Source of the DNA: Heracleum sosnowskyi
Lineage: Eukaryota; Streptophyta; Magnoliopsida; Apiales; Apiaceae
Reading direction: 5' to 3'
NCBI GenBank assembly: GCA_030848705.1
Contig: CM061240.1
Span: 16,015,001-16,079,000, forward strand
DNA: 64,000 nucleotides
Under the pieces are notes generated by a model that was not told the origin of the DNA, did no database searches, and saw nothing but the letters and a program-made list of their open reading frames with translations. The position numbers were made by a program, and so were the translations under genes. This document shows positions 33,328 through 46,200 of this stretch, one piece after another; within the stretch, counting starts at the first letter, position 1; each line of letters starts with the position of its first letter.

Positions 33328-34039
33328 AAAATATTAATACTTTTTCCATCCCAAGTAATGCACTCAGCGTTCATCGGATTTTGCTGAACTAGAATAGATG
33401 TAACTTTATTAATTTTTGAGCGAATCGTCAGGTGTCAAACTGAGAATTTGTGTAGGTCTGAATTAAGAGGCTAGGAAGATATCAAGTAAGAGCTTATTAT
33501 TAGAACTGGGAGTTCAAAGTTCTTATGTTTGTAACTGTTTGGATTGCTATATTAATATGGATAGAAGAAGTTAAGACTAGAGCAGGCTACAAAAATGACT
33601 TTTGGTGGCTGGGCTGTAGTCTTCTTAGTTGGGCCCAGTTTATGCAGCCCAATATAAGTTACTGCGTTGTGCATGGTGTCTTACTGTCTTGTAACATTTG
33701 CCGGTGCCTGAATGATGAGGCTGTTAATGTCATTAAATCAGATGCCTGAATATGGTCATATTCTACTGTTAATGTCATTAAATAAGATGCCTGAATATGG
33801 TCATATTCAACTGTTAATGTCATTAAATAAGATGCCTGAATATGGGTAATATTCTAGTGTAATCTTATTGCTACAAATTTCGAAGTGCATCTGTCATGAG
33901 TCATGACCACTCTGTGCGTGAAAGATACTGTTGAATTATTGCAATTAACAATTTAATATTAAATCTGATTTACATCTTTACTAATCTGTATCCAATTTTC
34001 GGATTTTGTAATCGAAAATATTAGTACTTAACTGATCTA
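33328..34039. other. OXA1 3' UTR and flank
   Basis: The first few hundred bases after the stop look like 3' UTR and flank. The rest is AT-rich with the triplicated 45-bp repeat and no gene. Confidence 0.4.
33721..33855. repeat. 45-bp tandem repeat, three copies
   Basis: Units begin CTGTTAATGTCATTAAAT at 33721, 33766 and 33811. The first two differ at two bases; the third has two or three changes near its end. It sits 0.4 kb beyond the OXA1 stop and may fall in the 3' UTR or just past it. Confidence 0.95.
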
Positions 34040-34049
34040 TATATACTAT

Positions 34050-34488
34050 GGGTTGGGTTTCAAGAGAGAACTTTTTATATAAAATTCGGAAAAAAACCCT
34101 TACATAAATATTCATTATACATATTTTTATTACATTTTTTATTAGATATGATTATAAATTTTAATTAATAAATCAAAAAATGAAATTAAACTATTTTTTT
34201 TTAAAAAATAATTAAAAATTAATCAAATAGTTCAAAGTGATTCAACAGCAGAATTAAATTTATTCAAAATGATTTTGCCGCAGAATCAAATTTAAAATCA
34301 ATGTTTTTATTCAAATTTTAAAATTTTAAAATTGTTATAAAGTTTGTATATACTAATATTCTACATTAGAATCAGATTATATATTTTATATAAAAAAATT
34401 TAAAATTATTTATTCTATAAAAAAATATATGATTCTTCCCAATTTTTTATATAAAATATACGGTATAATTCTTTGTAGAACAGTAGCC
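34050..34488. mobile_element. TA-flanked Mutator-like MITE 1
   Basis: 439 bp, from GGGTTGGGTTTCAAGAGAGAAC to AGTAGCC, flanked by a perfect 10-bp duplication TATATACTAT (34040-34049, 34489-34498). The interior is AT-rich and non-coding. Its left terminus resembles that of the next element (TTCAAGAGAGAAC). A duplication of 9-10 bp suggests the Mutator superfamily. Confidence 0.7.
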
Positions 34489-35264
34489 TATATACTATAG
34501 TCAAATATATTTTCTGTGATGATGAGTTATTTTTGGTACAAGATCCACATTTTCTGCTGCTTACATGTTACAACTTTATTATAGCCAGCGGACGTGGGTC
34601 GCACACTATTGCTGATTGCTGATTGCTGAACAAACTAATACATATCTGAATTCTCAAACTAATTATAAGTAAACCTTACAATAAAGCATAATCTTAAACT
34701 ATTAATTTAGATTATGTTTTATTTTTGAAATAATTTAGATTATGTTGTTATACTTGAGTTTTCTTTGTTAAATTAAATAATTTGATTAGAGTAAGCGTGT
34801 TAGAGTAATTTGATAAGTCCAATACGGAAAAGGGAATTCATGAATAAAGCATGATTTATTTTAGTTGTGTTACTGCCACTGCCCTTAGATGTTGTTATCG
34901 ACTAAAACGCGTAGTTCACATTTCACGTTCTCTTGCAATTTCGTGGAGTAGCTAAGGGCTCCTGAATTATTGCAATGGTTAGATTTTCATTTTTATTGGA
35001 TTGAAATGAAATGCAGTTTTGTATATTTTGCTCCAACGTTTAATCATACCCCAGCATCTCTTCTTTTCTTTTTCTTTTGCTTTAATTCTTTTCCCCTATG
35101 CATATGAATAATCTAGTACAATTCCGGACCCACAGGTATATAAAATTTAATTTATGCCTAAGTAATAACATTAACTTCACCCACTATTTTCTCCACTACT
35201 TTCTGTTGGTTATAATTACTAACTACACAGCAACAATATAACAGTTATATATATATATATATAT

Positions 35265-35673
35265 GAGTAAGGTTCAAGAGAGAACCCTCTTAAAAAGGGA
35301 ACCAAGGAACCTTTTAAAAAAAATCATTTTAGCATAGAAATAAAAATAGAATTAGTTATATATCATCCTAATAGTCCCAAAAAGTTAATTACTTACAAAC
35401 AAAGATTCATTTTTAAATTTAAAAAAATATATGAAAAAATTATGAATCTCTTTTTGAATCTCTTATATATATATAAGAGATTCATAAGCAGATTCATAAT
35501 TTTTTCATATATTTTTTTAAATTTAAAAATGAATCTTTGTTTGTAAGTAATTAACTTTTTGGGACTATTAGGATGATATACAACTATTTATATTTTTATT
35601 TTAATTTAAAACTAATTTTTAAAAAAAGTTCCTTGGTTCTCTTTTTAAGAGGGTTCTCTCTAGAGCCCTGGCC
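35265..35673. mobile_element. TA-flanked foldback MITE 2
   Basis: An almost complete palindrome of about 410 bp: the left arm (TTCAAGAGAGAACCC onward) is matched in inverted form by the right arm (ending CTCTCTAGAGCCCTGGCC), and the arms meet near 35470. (TA)n tracts flank both sides (35245-35264 and 35674-35687), so the exact target duplication cannot be read. Non-coding. Confidence 0.8.
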
Positions 35674-35687
35674 TATATATATATATA

Positions 35688-36882
35688 GAGGGTTACTCCA
35701 ATGAGACCCCTCTTATTATGAGAACTGAGAGTCTATCACGAAATCACTAAAATTATACAACAAATCACTAAATTATTATATAAACACATATATAATATAT
35801 AACTGTATGTATAACCACCACCACAATGATAATCAGCCCACCATCGCTAGCATCACCAACACCACAATCACTGCCATAATCTACCACTACATCATCTGAA
35901 TCACCAAATTTAAAGCAAAATCACCAAAATTTAAATCACCTGTCACTACAACAACACCTACATAATCATCAAATTCAAACCCCAATCACCCAAAACTTAA
36001 CACGAATCACTAAATTTTTTTAGAAACCACCAGAATCTATTAAAGCAAATCACCACCACAACCACCACCACCACGACACACCTTCGTCTCTACTACCACT
36101 AATCACCATAACCGTCACCACAATCATCGCCATCACTAAAATTTAACATCATTATCATCACATTGACATAACAATCATCAAATTTAAAACCAAATCATCA
36201 AAATAAAAACCATTACCACTACCTTGAAATCATCAAAAATCAAGCTGAACTAATTAAAAATTTAAACACCAGCTACAAAATCACTAAATTTCAGGCAGAA
36301 TCACCAAATACTAAAAGAAAATCACCAAAAATTGATGAAACTGAAATTATAATACAACATCAGATCTGAATTAGTGATGGTGTTCGGCATCGTTACGATG
36401 GCGGTGGTTAGTTTGTTTGATATTAAATCAAAAATGAACAACATCGTCGGGATATTTGACAACGTTCATTGCTCGGAGTGTTGCGATCGGAGAGACATGG
36501 AAGAGAAACGGAGATGGAAAAAGAAAGTGAATGAGAAAGATAGTCGGAGTAGATCTGAATTCCGGTGATTAATGGCGGAGATGGAGGAGAGAGACAAAAT
36601 GGAAGGAGAGTTGCAATCGAAGAAATAGGGAAGAGAGATGAAGATATAGAGAGAAAGTGAATAAGAAAGATACTCGTAGTAGATCTGAATTCCGGTGATT
36701 AATTGAGGATGATGGTTGCCGAAAATAGATGTTAGGAGAGAGACAAAATGGAGGTGGAGGAGATACATATATGTGTATGTATGTATATTATCTAATTGAG
36801 TGGCTAAGATTAAAAATAAATAAAAGGCTGAGATAGAGTCTCAGTTCTCATTTTAAGAGAGGGTCTCATTTGAGCATTTGCC
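35688..36882. mobile_element. TA-flanked inverted-repeat element 3
   Basis: About 1.2 kb with terminal inverted repeats of roughly 40 bp (left CCAATGAGACCCCTCTTA, right in inverse CAAATGAGACCCTCTCTTA, then TGAGAACTGAGA in both). (TA)n tracts flank it. The left half is CAC/ATC-rich, the right half GA-rich, with an internal direct duplication around AGATCTGAATTCCGGTGATT at about 36550 and 36680. A short frame at 36374-36568 matches nothing known. It may carry captured sequence but no gene is evident. Confidence 0.7.
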
Positions 36883-37135
36883 TATATATATATATATTTT
36901 GTATCAACAAGAACATGCAAATAATACCAATTAACAAAATAAACACGAAGGTCGAAACAATAATATATAATTAGAGACTGTAAATAATAAGATAAGAAAG
37001 AACACTTATCACTCACTCCCAGGATAAAACAGCACAAATCAATCCACTCACAAATATGACAATGATCAACAGCGACTTGCACCTCACTTCGCCCAAGAAC
37101 TATGTAATTAAACAGAGATACCATAACAGTTGTCA

Positions 37136-37400
37136 TCAGTATTTAATATCAGTTACAGTTTAGTCAGGATTTCCTGGTCCATCAGGATTTGATCATCATC
37201 AGTACTCCAAGCCATCAGGACTTGCTGTCCGTCCATCAGGATTTTGTCAGGACTGGACCATCATCAGGATCCAAGTACTGACCCAGACCATCAGGATTTA
37301 ACTCCAAATACTGACACTGGTCTGGTCATCAGGATTTAATCCAAGAACTAGTTCATCATGATTTAATATAAATCCTGACCCAGTTCGTATAACTGTTACA
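37136..37400. repeat. Irregular CATCAGGAT-containing repeats
   Basis: The phrase CATCAGGATTT or close variants recur at irregular spacing of about 20-60 bp, often with TACTGAC or GGTC between. It is a degenerate cluster, not a clean tandem array. Confidence 0.6.
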
Positions 37401-37424
37401 AATAAATACCGATACTGTTAAATC

Positions 37425-37640
37425 ATTCGCCCAAATCGTCCTTCGACCCGACCCGAGTCGTGACGTGACGAGGCGGGCGGTGGCGCGTGTGTGTGCGCGC
37501 GTGAGGCACATAATAACACCATGCACACCCACATGCCTTAGTAGTTGTACACTACTCTTGCACATGGTTCTATATAAACCCACCAATCTCTCATTACCAT
37601 TTCTATGTGGGATACAAGTTATTTCAATATTATCAACCCA
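37425..37640 (+). promoter_or_regulatory. GC-rich island with TATA box, possible LTR remnant
   Basis: A short CG-rich stretch (37438-37505, with CGACCCGACCCGAGTCGTGACG) stands out from its AT-rich surroundings. About 70 bp on there is CTATATAAACCC (37570-37581) and a pyrimidine-rich leader-like run. The layout resembles an LTR promoter. I found no LTR ends or coding sequence, so the origin is uncertain. Confidence 0.3.
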
Positions 37641-37799
37641 CATAACCCATTTCAAGCAACCTATTTCAACTCAATTTATTTATGGATTACACTAAGAAAA
37701 TGTCTTAGATCCAAACATGAAAGTTTAAGTCCTCATAACAAGGAACAACTTCTAATTGTTAGTTTCCGGAAATTCCATCAAGAACATATTTAAAATATG

Positions 37800-37976
37800 C
37801 TTCAAACTTTCTATTTTCTAACACTTTCCTCCACTATACTCATTTTATACATAAAATATTGATGATCCTATCACTTTACCCACTTTTCTTACACTTTTCC
37901 ATTACTTTATTCATTTTTCTTAACCTCCGTGTTCAAACTATTTGTAAACAAATGGTCGGGACGAAGGGAGTATTAC
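37800..37976. mobile_element. Mariner/Stowaway-like MITE fragment
   Basis: It ends GGGACGAAGGGAGTA, the inverse of the common TACTCCCTTCGTCCC terminus. The body (ATTTTATACATAAAATATT, then CACTTTACCCACTTTTC) parallels the copy at 38.9 kb. The left end is missing or unrecognisable. Confidence 0.5.
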
Positions 37977-38894
37977 ATTCAAAATATTCAACCCTTATCC
38001 ATATTATTACCGGTACTAATCTAATACCATATGGGTTAGATAAGATTTTGTAATTTATATTATCCGACTTTGCGTTATTTCGAACGTTATTGATTTTTTG
38101 ATAAATTATTTTATTGATTTCAAAGTTCGCTTTAGAAATGGTTGATGATAAAATATTTTGTTATTGGTTCATTGCTGTATCTCGAATCCAAAAGTGGTTC
38201 GCTTTAACGTGGGGTTGACAACATGCGACGTTGACGCGATTTGGTTTTTAAAATTTATCTATCTACAAAATTTGAAATGTAAAATTTCCAACAAAATAAA
38301 ATTTACATTTTTCTAAAAAAATGATATATTACGAGCAAGTTACAATTAGCATTTTTAATTCCACTTGATTTTATATATGAAATATTCGATTTGGTGTCAT
38401 TGCCAATTGTGTTTTTCATTCTGCCTTACTCAAAATATTTTATAATTTAGACGTTATTTATATAACAACACTCATTTAATCAAATATAGGTTGATCGTTA
38501 TAAAATTATGAGAATTTTGATGCACTGCTAAATTTTTTTAACTTATAAATGATATTATTCTACTTTAATTTTCAGTTCCAAAATATAACGATCATTATAT
38601 TTTAAGTCAAAAATTTCAAATGAAAAAGTCAATAATTTTATAACAGTCGACTAATATTTAATTAACGAATTAATATTATATAAATGAAGCTAAAAGTATA
38701 ATAATATTATATAAAAGTCAAAATTTTGAGCTATACGAATAAAAAACCCCAAGTGTAGGAAGATACCGAATATCCCGTTATATATTAACCGAAACAACGA
38801 TTTATAAACAAAAAACAAAGTATAGAATAAAAATAATAAGAAAATAAAACCAAATCGATTTAACAACCATTATATCAAATTATTTTATATTGGT

Positions 38895-39172
38895 AGTACT
38901 CCCTCCTCACATCCAATTTTTTATACTTTCGTTTCTGAGATGTCGTTTTCAATTTTTTACATTTCAAAACTTTTCTAAAGTAATAAAATTTTATAATATA
39001 AAAATTAACTACTTCCACTACTTTCATCAACTTTACTTATTTTATACACTAAATATTAATAGGTCCAACTACTTTACTTCTTCTTTCTATTTTTCTCTAT
39101 TACCTTACTTATTTTTCTTGACCTTCGTACCTAATCCAAATAAAAATAATTGGGAGAGACGGAGAGAATTAA
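38895..39172. mobile_element. Mariner/Stowaway-like MITE
   Basis: About 280 bp, starting TACTCCCTCCTCACATCCAAT and ending AATTGGGAGAGACGGAGAGA, a degenerate pair of the CTCCCTCCGTCCC-type inverted termini. The interior is homologous to the fragment ending at 37976. Open frames in it are not genes. Confidence 0.6.
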
Positions 39173-42100
39173 CTCCTTATATATAATAAGCGTAAGGGAG
39201 ATCTTATCCAAAACTTTGATCGGTCACTATACTACCAAAAGTATACGATCCGTTGGATTATAAAATTATAAATATTCAAATCGATGAGAACCGTCAGATA
39301 TAATATTATGATAGTATTTAAATAGTAAAAGGTGTATTTTGATAATTTAAACCTATTATAAATGGGTTTTCTATATTGAATAGAAATTTTTATGTAAAAA
39401 TTCGTAATTATCTTTTCTCTTTATTTTATGGATAATTCCAGTTAGATAATAATTATTAAACCATCATTAAATTAAAGATAATTTTGTAAGCTTCGCGTGG
39501 GCTGTAAAATCGTTAAAATCTGTTGTCTAAAACTCAAGATAGAGCCCAAGAGCCCAAACACTAAAGTTATTATCTAAATTTTAATAAATATTTTTTTATT
39601 ATTGTAGTACCAATTTAATTTTTTTTCCTAATTCTTTTAAATTTATAAATTCTTTGTTTATTTCAATTAAAATATTAAAATCAATTTAAGAAAAAATTAA
39701 AATCGATCTGGTCCGTGTACGGCCAGTATACGACCAAATTAATAATTATAGTTAGATCTTAAATAGATCGATGAGAATTGTTAGATCTAATATTAAAAAG
39801 TGTATCTGATTAATAATAGAATTATATTTAAATACTAAAAAGTGTATTTTGATAATTTAAAATTTTTCTATGTAAAAAATCTTAAATATCTTTTATTTTG
39901 AATTTATGTATAGTTCCAGTTAGATAATAATTGTTAAACCAAAATATCAAGATAACAATTCATATCGATTACAATGATACCCTAGAACTCATGTACATGA
40001 ATAAATTTAAACACTTTTTTTTCTGAAGGAACATAACAATTCGATTAATCCAAATTATAATTATATTATTTTACATATAACAAACATAAAATGATAATAT
40101 CAAAATATTATTAAAATGTTGAGGGTTTCATATTCATAAACGATAATTTTGAATATAATACTTATATTAAAATGTGTATTTGATTAAATGTAGGATTATA
40201 TTTAAATATTAAGAAGTGTGCTTTGATAATTTAAACCAATTATAAATTGGTTTTCTATATTGAATTGAATTCTTTGTGTAAAACTTCTTAACCATCTTTT
40301 CTTTTCAGTTTATTTTATGGGTAGGTCAACTGGTCAAGTTAGATAATAATTATTAAACCATCATTAAATTAAAGATAATTTCGTTAGTTTCACATGAGTT
40401 GTAAAATCGTCAAAATTCAATTTCTAAAACTCAGGATAGAACACAAATATTAAAGTGAGTATCTAAATTTTAATAAATATTTTTTTTATTGTTGTAACAC
40501 CAATTTATTTATTTTTCCACTAATTCTTTTAAATATAGAAATTTTATGTTTTTTTTAATAAAGTATCAAAATTAATTAAGAACAAATTCAAATCGATAAA
40601 GAATATAATAATATGAGAATAAAATTTTATATAATCATAACATAATTTTTATTCTATTTAATAATTTTTAAGTAATAATGTATTTTAAAATTTTATTTAC
40701 ACCGTAAATAAAACCGAAACATTAAAAGTAAAAACAGTTAGTAAGATACTTATATCAGTATATACTTGATATCCTTATTATATTAAATCATTATATATAA
40801 TAATCATAATAGGGATCTTATCCCAAATTTTGGTCGTAGACAACCAAATTAATAAGGACCATTAGATCTTAACTAGATAAATGAAAATCGTTAGATCAAA
40901 TATTAAAAAAGTTTATTTTATTAATAATAGGATTATATTTAAATTCTAAAAGGTGTATTTTGATAATTTAAACCAAATATACCAAATATAAATAAGTTTT
41001 CTATATTGAATATAATTCTCCATGTAAAAAATTCGTGACTTTCTTTTCTCGGACAATTCCACCTAGATAAAAATTGTTAAACCATCTTTTAATTAAAGAT
41101 AATTTAGTTATCTTCATGTGGGGTGTAAAATCGTCAAAATCTGATTTTTAAAACACAAGATAAAGCCCAAATTAATAAAGTGAATATTTAAATTCTAATA
41201 ATAATTATTATGTCATCATTATTTTAACACCAATTTACTTACTTTTTTCTAACTATTTTAAATTTAGAAATCTATGTTCAAAAATTAAAATCAATCTAAG
41301 AAAAATTCAAATCAACAAAGAATATAATAATACGAGGATAAAATTTTATAAAATTGTGCATATTTTTAATCCTATTTTATTAAGTTTTATATCATAACTA
41401 TTCAAATATTATTTATTATTAAATAATAAATTATACGTAAATGGTGATTTTGTTTTATAAGAACTCATAGAGACCTAATTTCATTGTTAGCAGAACTATA
41501 TTCATATTAAAAAAAACCTTATTTTGAAATTTTAGACTCAGCTACAGAAGAGGCCAAACTTTTTAAACCTATATACATTGTAAATTGTTAAATTCGAAAC
41601 TTTAAAAGTTTGCTAATCAATTAGTATAGTACTTTTCTGAAAAATCGTACTTTACAAAAAATATTATCAAATAACATATGTCTGCAAGAAAAAATGAAAA
41701 AATTCTTATTTTTCAAAAAAACCTATAAATTTTAATATGTTGTTGGTAGATTCAAACCTTAGATCATTTTACATGATAATTTTACTGTTATATCTAACGT
41801 TTTTCAACAATTTAATTTGAAAGATTTAACGATTATGGATTGAGTGATCAAACAAAGCGACCAAACTTAACTTATAAGGAAGCTTTCATTATTTAGTCTT
41901 TAATATAATAACATAGATATTTACCAGATATGCTATAAAAAAATTAAAATTTATACATAATTTTGATCACGGTGTACTACTTTAAAAGAAGAACTATTAC
42001 AAAAAAAAATTATATTTTAATTGATAATTTATTTTCTCAAAAGTTCAAAGTTCCCGCATCTTTAACATATTACAAAAAAGAGTATATTATATTTTACCAA

Positions 42101-42925
42101 TAAATATTTAAAAAAATATAAATTAAAAAAAATATAAATATTAAGAAAAATTAATGATGTTATCATGGTAGTTTGGTCCTAAATACCACCAAAACATTCT
42201 CAACCGTTAGATCCAATACTTTTAAAAATACATGATCAAGATTATATCATATAAAAAGAAGTTATTATCTAAAAATGAAATAAGTTAAAAGATATTATAT
42301 TAGGATTGGATTTTCTAAAAAGTCAAAACATAAAAATAGTTGTAATTAAATAAGGAAACTCATTTAATACCAAAATAATAAAAATCGTTTAATGTTAAAT
42401 AGATAGGTGAAAACCGTTAGATTTAACATTAAAAACTGTATTTGGTTAATAAAGGGTATTCTAATAATCTAAATTACATATAAGTAGATTTCCTAAATCG
42501 AATAGAATTCTCAACATTAAATTTCATCACTTTATTCTCTTTTTAGTTTTAGAATAGTTTTTAATTGAAAAAGAACTATTAAACCACAACTAAATTAAAG
42601 ATTATTTTGTGAATTTCATGTGGACTATAAAATTGGCAAAATCTAATTTTTATAACTCAATATAAACAAATATTAAATTGAGCGTGTAAAATATAATAAA
42701 TATCAAATTCTTAACTATAATTTTTTTGGCTAAATCTTTTTCAACAATAATTTAATCATGTAAACTAATAACTTTTAAATATTAAAATATTCATAAATAA
42801 ATATAATTATAAATATTAAAAAAACAATCGTGTGTTGCATGGGTAATAAAAATATCATTATAAACAAAATAATTATAAATAAAATTTAAGTAACCGTGCA
42901 TTGCACGGGCTATAAGCTAGTATTA
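39173..42925 (+). mobile_element. Mosaic of diverged repeats ending in a Helitron-like 3' terminus
   Basis: A very AT-rich block without genes. One unit, recognised by TTTTGATAATTTAAA followed by TTTTCTATATTGAAT and then GATAATAATTATTAAACCATC, recurs near 39330, 39840, 40210, 40945 and in a worn form at 42450, at irregular spacing of about 0.4-1.5 kb. The start phrase GGGATCTTATCC recurs near 39190 (as GGAGATCTTATCC) and 40815. The right end has a 15-nt hairpin CCGTGCATTGCACGG (42894-42908) and CTAGT at 42917-42921, the form of a Helitron 3' end on the plus strand. It may be one long element with internal repeats or several nested relatives. Confidence 0.5.
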
Positions 42926-43267
42926 ATTAAATACAATTAATATATACGCAATCGTTATGTCACATCTCTCTATTCTATATCCACATAAATAAAATTTGAC
43001 ATTTTAAACGGTTAAAAAACAGCCCACCAATATTTTAGACAAATGTAATCGTCAACACGAATAAAATAACACAAGTACTACGGTCCTAGGCTGACGCCAA
43101 AACATAAAAACACATCTGTCTCTATTTAATTTTGTCCTCCCTCCCCCACTTAGTCAAATAAATTGAACTCTTCTCTTCTACATTAGTTTTATTTTATTTT
43201 TTGTGACAACCAAAAACTCAACTACTTTCACAACAAAAAGCTCTTCAGATTTTTATTGCTATTTCCG
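42926..43267 (+). promoter_or_regulatory. Upstream region and leader of the LACS gene
   Basis: About 340 bp between the Helitron-like end and the LACS start codon. A pyrimidine-rich stretch at 43110-43200 (CTCCCTCCCCCAC and following) looks like a 5' leader. I could not choose a TATA box with confidence. Confidence 0.35.
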
Positions 43268-46200
43268 ATGCCGATTAGGAGATTTATTGAGGAAGTTGAA
43301 CCGGCTATGCCGGCGGTTAATGGAAAACCGGCTATGGGACCGGTTTATCGCAGCACTTTTGGCGTTGAACCTCCTATTCCTGGCATGGAGAGCTGCTGGG
43401 ACATTTTTCGGTACTTTTTTTTTTTTTTTTACTCTTTAATTTCCTTTGTTACTAAGTGTTATATATATATATATAGTTTCGAGGTTGGTGCTCGGACTAG
43501 AACAGTTTTAGCGTGAGAACAATTGTTTCGTATTTTTTGTATATGTTGTTTTGCAAATTTTTAAGTGTAGAGTTGTTGTGTTTGCACGTGTGCATTTATG
43601 TTGTTGTATAGTGTAGCACTGTAGCTAGTTAGTTTGTTTTGTTGGTAGCATTTGTGTCTTGAGATTAAATTGTTTGTGCATTTATGTTAATACTGATTTA
43701 CAATTTTGGATATGAACAGTACAGATTTGATGCTATATATTTGTGTGTGTAATTTGTGATTTTGAGGATTGTGTTTGACTGTTTACATTCAAGTTTGATT
43801 AGCGGTTGATATTATGTTGAGTAATTATATGTTCATGTTTTACAGCATGTCGGTAGAAAAGTATCCTGAAAATCCGATGCTTGGTCACCGTGAGGTTGTG
43901 GATGGGAAGGTATGTTTATGTTGAAAACTATATGCTGGTAATTACGCTTATTTTTTTAAATTTTTTTAGTTGAATTGAGGTTAGGCTTGTTGTTTTACAT
44001 GAAGCATGGAAATTATGTGTGGTTGACATACAAACAAGTATACGACATGGTGATCAAAGTTGGGAATGCTATTCGAAGTTGTGGTGTTGAGCAAGTAAGT
44101 CATTTTAATTAATGTGTAGGTTCCTAGTTCTTTATGATGCATTGGACGTACAGCAGCTTGCTGCTTAATGAATTGGTTTTCCTTTCTATTTAAAAGTTGT
44201 AACTATATGTATGTACTAACAAGTATGCTGATCTCGAGTCCACTGCACAAAATGTCATCTTGCGATTGTATTTATCGTAAATGTAATATATCATCAGTTA
44301 ATGTTTATTACTTTTGGAAGATCTTCTTTAGGATCTGTGTTCCTTGCCTCTCTTTGATATCAATAATTATTATTGAATTTGTATAACACCAGTGCTTTTG
44401 TATTGTATTTGTACTTTTGATGCGGAATTCAGGGAGGAAGATGTGGTATATATGGTGCCAATTCTGAAGGATGGATTATAAGCATGGAGGTATGCCTTCT
44501 TTTGGATATTTTTTGTAATAAAACTTTGTAATTGTTGTTTTCAAGATACAATAGTTTGGCTTGAGTTACCTTAATTGTCATTTGCATTCTGTATCCTTCT
44601 CATTAATCAAACATGTTCAGGCCATTTTCACGTGACGACTTTAAATTTTGATCATTGATTACAAGATAGCATACTTCAAAAGGCCGATTTTGTACTAGTA
44701 GACTAATATTTTCTGTGAATTCCCTTTTCAGTTTCGCTTTATATTAGTTCACAGAGGTGGTTCACGATAAGTTTTTACTTTATGACTGACTTTTGTTAGA
44801 ATGTAATATGGTTATATGGAAACATATGTATATGTGTAGCATAATAATGTAATTACCAAACTACCTGTGCTAGAGTTTTTGTATTCTACAAGAAGAGTGT
44901 AGTTGCCTTAGGCTAGTCACAAGATACTACACAAAAGCAACCTAGTTCCCTTCCTTCTTTCCCAGTTTCCTCCTATGTCTCTTCGTTACTAATTTAAAAA
45001 TATTTCTGCTTAATTTTTATTTCGACCATAAGCTATATGGGCCGACACTGGACGGAAATTCCCGGTCCACCGACTATTGAAGTAAAGATATTATCTATAC
45101 CAAGATTGACGGAAGTACTTCTACATTTTGAAGTATGGTCAAATGTTTTATTTGCACCTTAGGATATAATGGCAAATGGTATGCCATTTGGATGAACAAA
45201 AAAACACCTAAGCCACAACCAAAGCACCAATATTTACGACATTTAAGTTCCAACAACCTTATATTTCTCAAATTCCAAACCCAGGGGCAATCAAATTAAA
45301 GTTTCCAGTTCCACCTACGCCCGCTTGACTGTTAAACTCCTCAAGAAAGTAACTTCCCCATCTCTTCTTAGTGTCACAATCCTCATCCTTGATAAAGCTT
45401 ATGTAGTTACAGTACTAGTTACTACTAACGGTAATCATTGTTGATTAATTAGTTCTGGTAATAAGCAAAGTCCTAACAATTACTCGAGCAACTACATCAT
45501 CTGTCCGCTTTCTTACAATTTGCAACTAAGCTATATTAATTGTTGTTATATATGATTCTATCAACTTACTTCATTTTATTTATTGTGGCCCTCTCTTTTA
45601 CATCTGTTAACATGATGGTATTTATTTGTAAGAGAGTATATGGTCTGTGCTATATCCTGACACAAACAAACGAATGCAGGCTTGTAATGCTCACGGGTTA
45701 CATTGTGTTCCTTTATACGACACCTTAGGTATGTACTTAACTACTCATCACAATGATCTGCAGCTTGTTTTTACACAATCAAGAAAACAAACACACCTCA
45801 TTGCATAACAATCTATCGTTTGCCATTTAGATATGATAATTTGAACATTTGCATCGACTGCATAGTTTTGCTATTAGAAATTACGATTGATTTCTAATAT
45901 GTGTAACATTCAAATGTTTAATATAAATAAACAAAACAACTTTTACCTTTGAAGTGTTTAGGAAGCCCCACTTCAATACCTAATAGAAAATAGTTGATTA
46001 ATTTGCAAAGTTATGCCTACGAAAAGCACTAGTTATATTTATGTGGTTTGACAAAGTCATTACCTTGGTGTAGGTGCTGAAGCTGTTGAATTTGTTATTT
46101 GCCATGCTGAGGTTTCAATTGTGTTCGCAGAAGAAAAAAAGATTCCAGAGGTAAACATTTCGTCCTACTCCATGGTGGTAGTCTGGTAGAGTACTTATGT

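Noticed and set aside
35821..36120. CAC/ACC-rich run that could be read as a His- or Thr-rich protein
   Set aside because: No sustained frame; it lies inside an inverted-repeat element and is simple-sequence-like.
43203..43439. Out-of-frame ORF over the first LACS exon
   Set aside because: The alternative frame starting at 43268 gives the conserved LACS N-terminus (GPVYRSTFG, SCWDIFR) and splices in phase.
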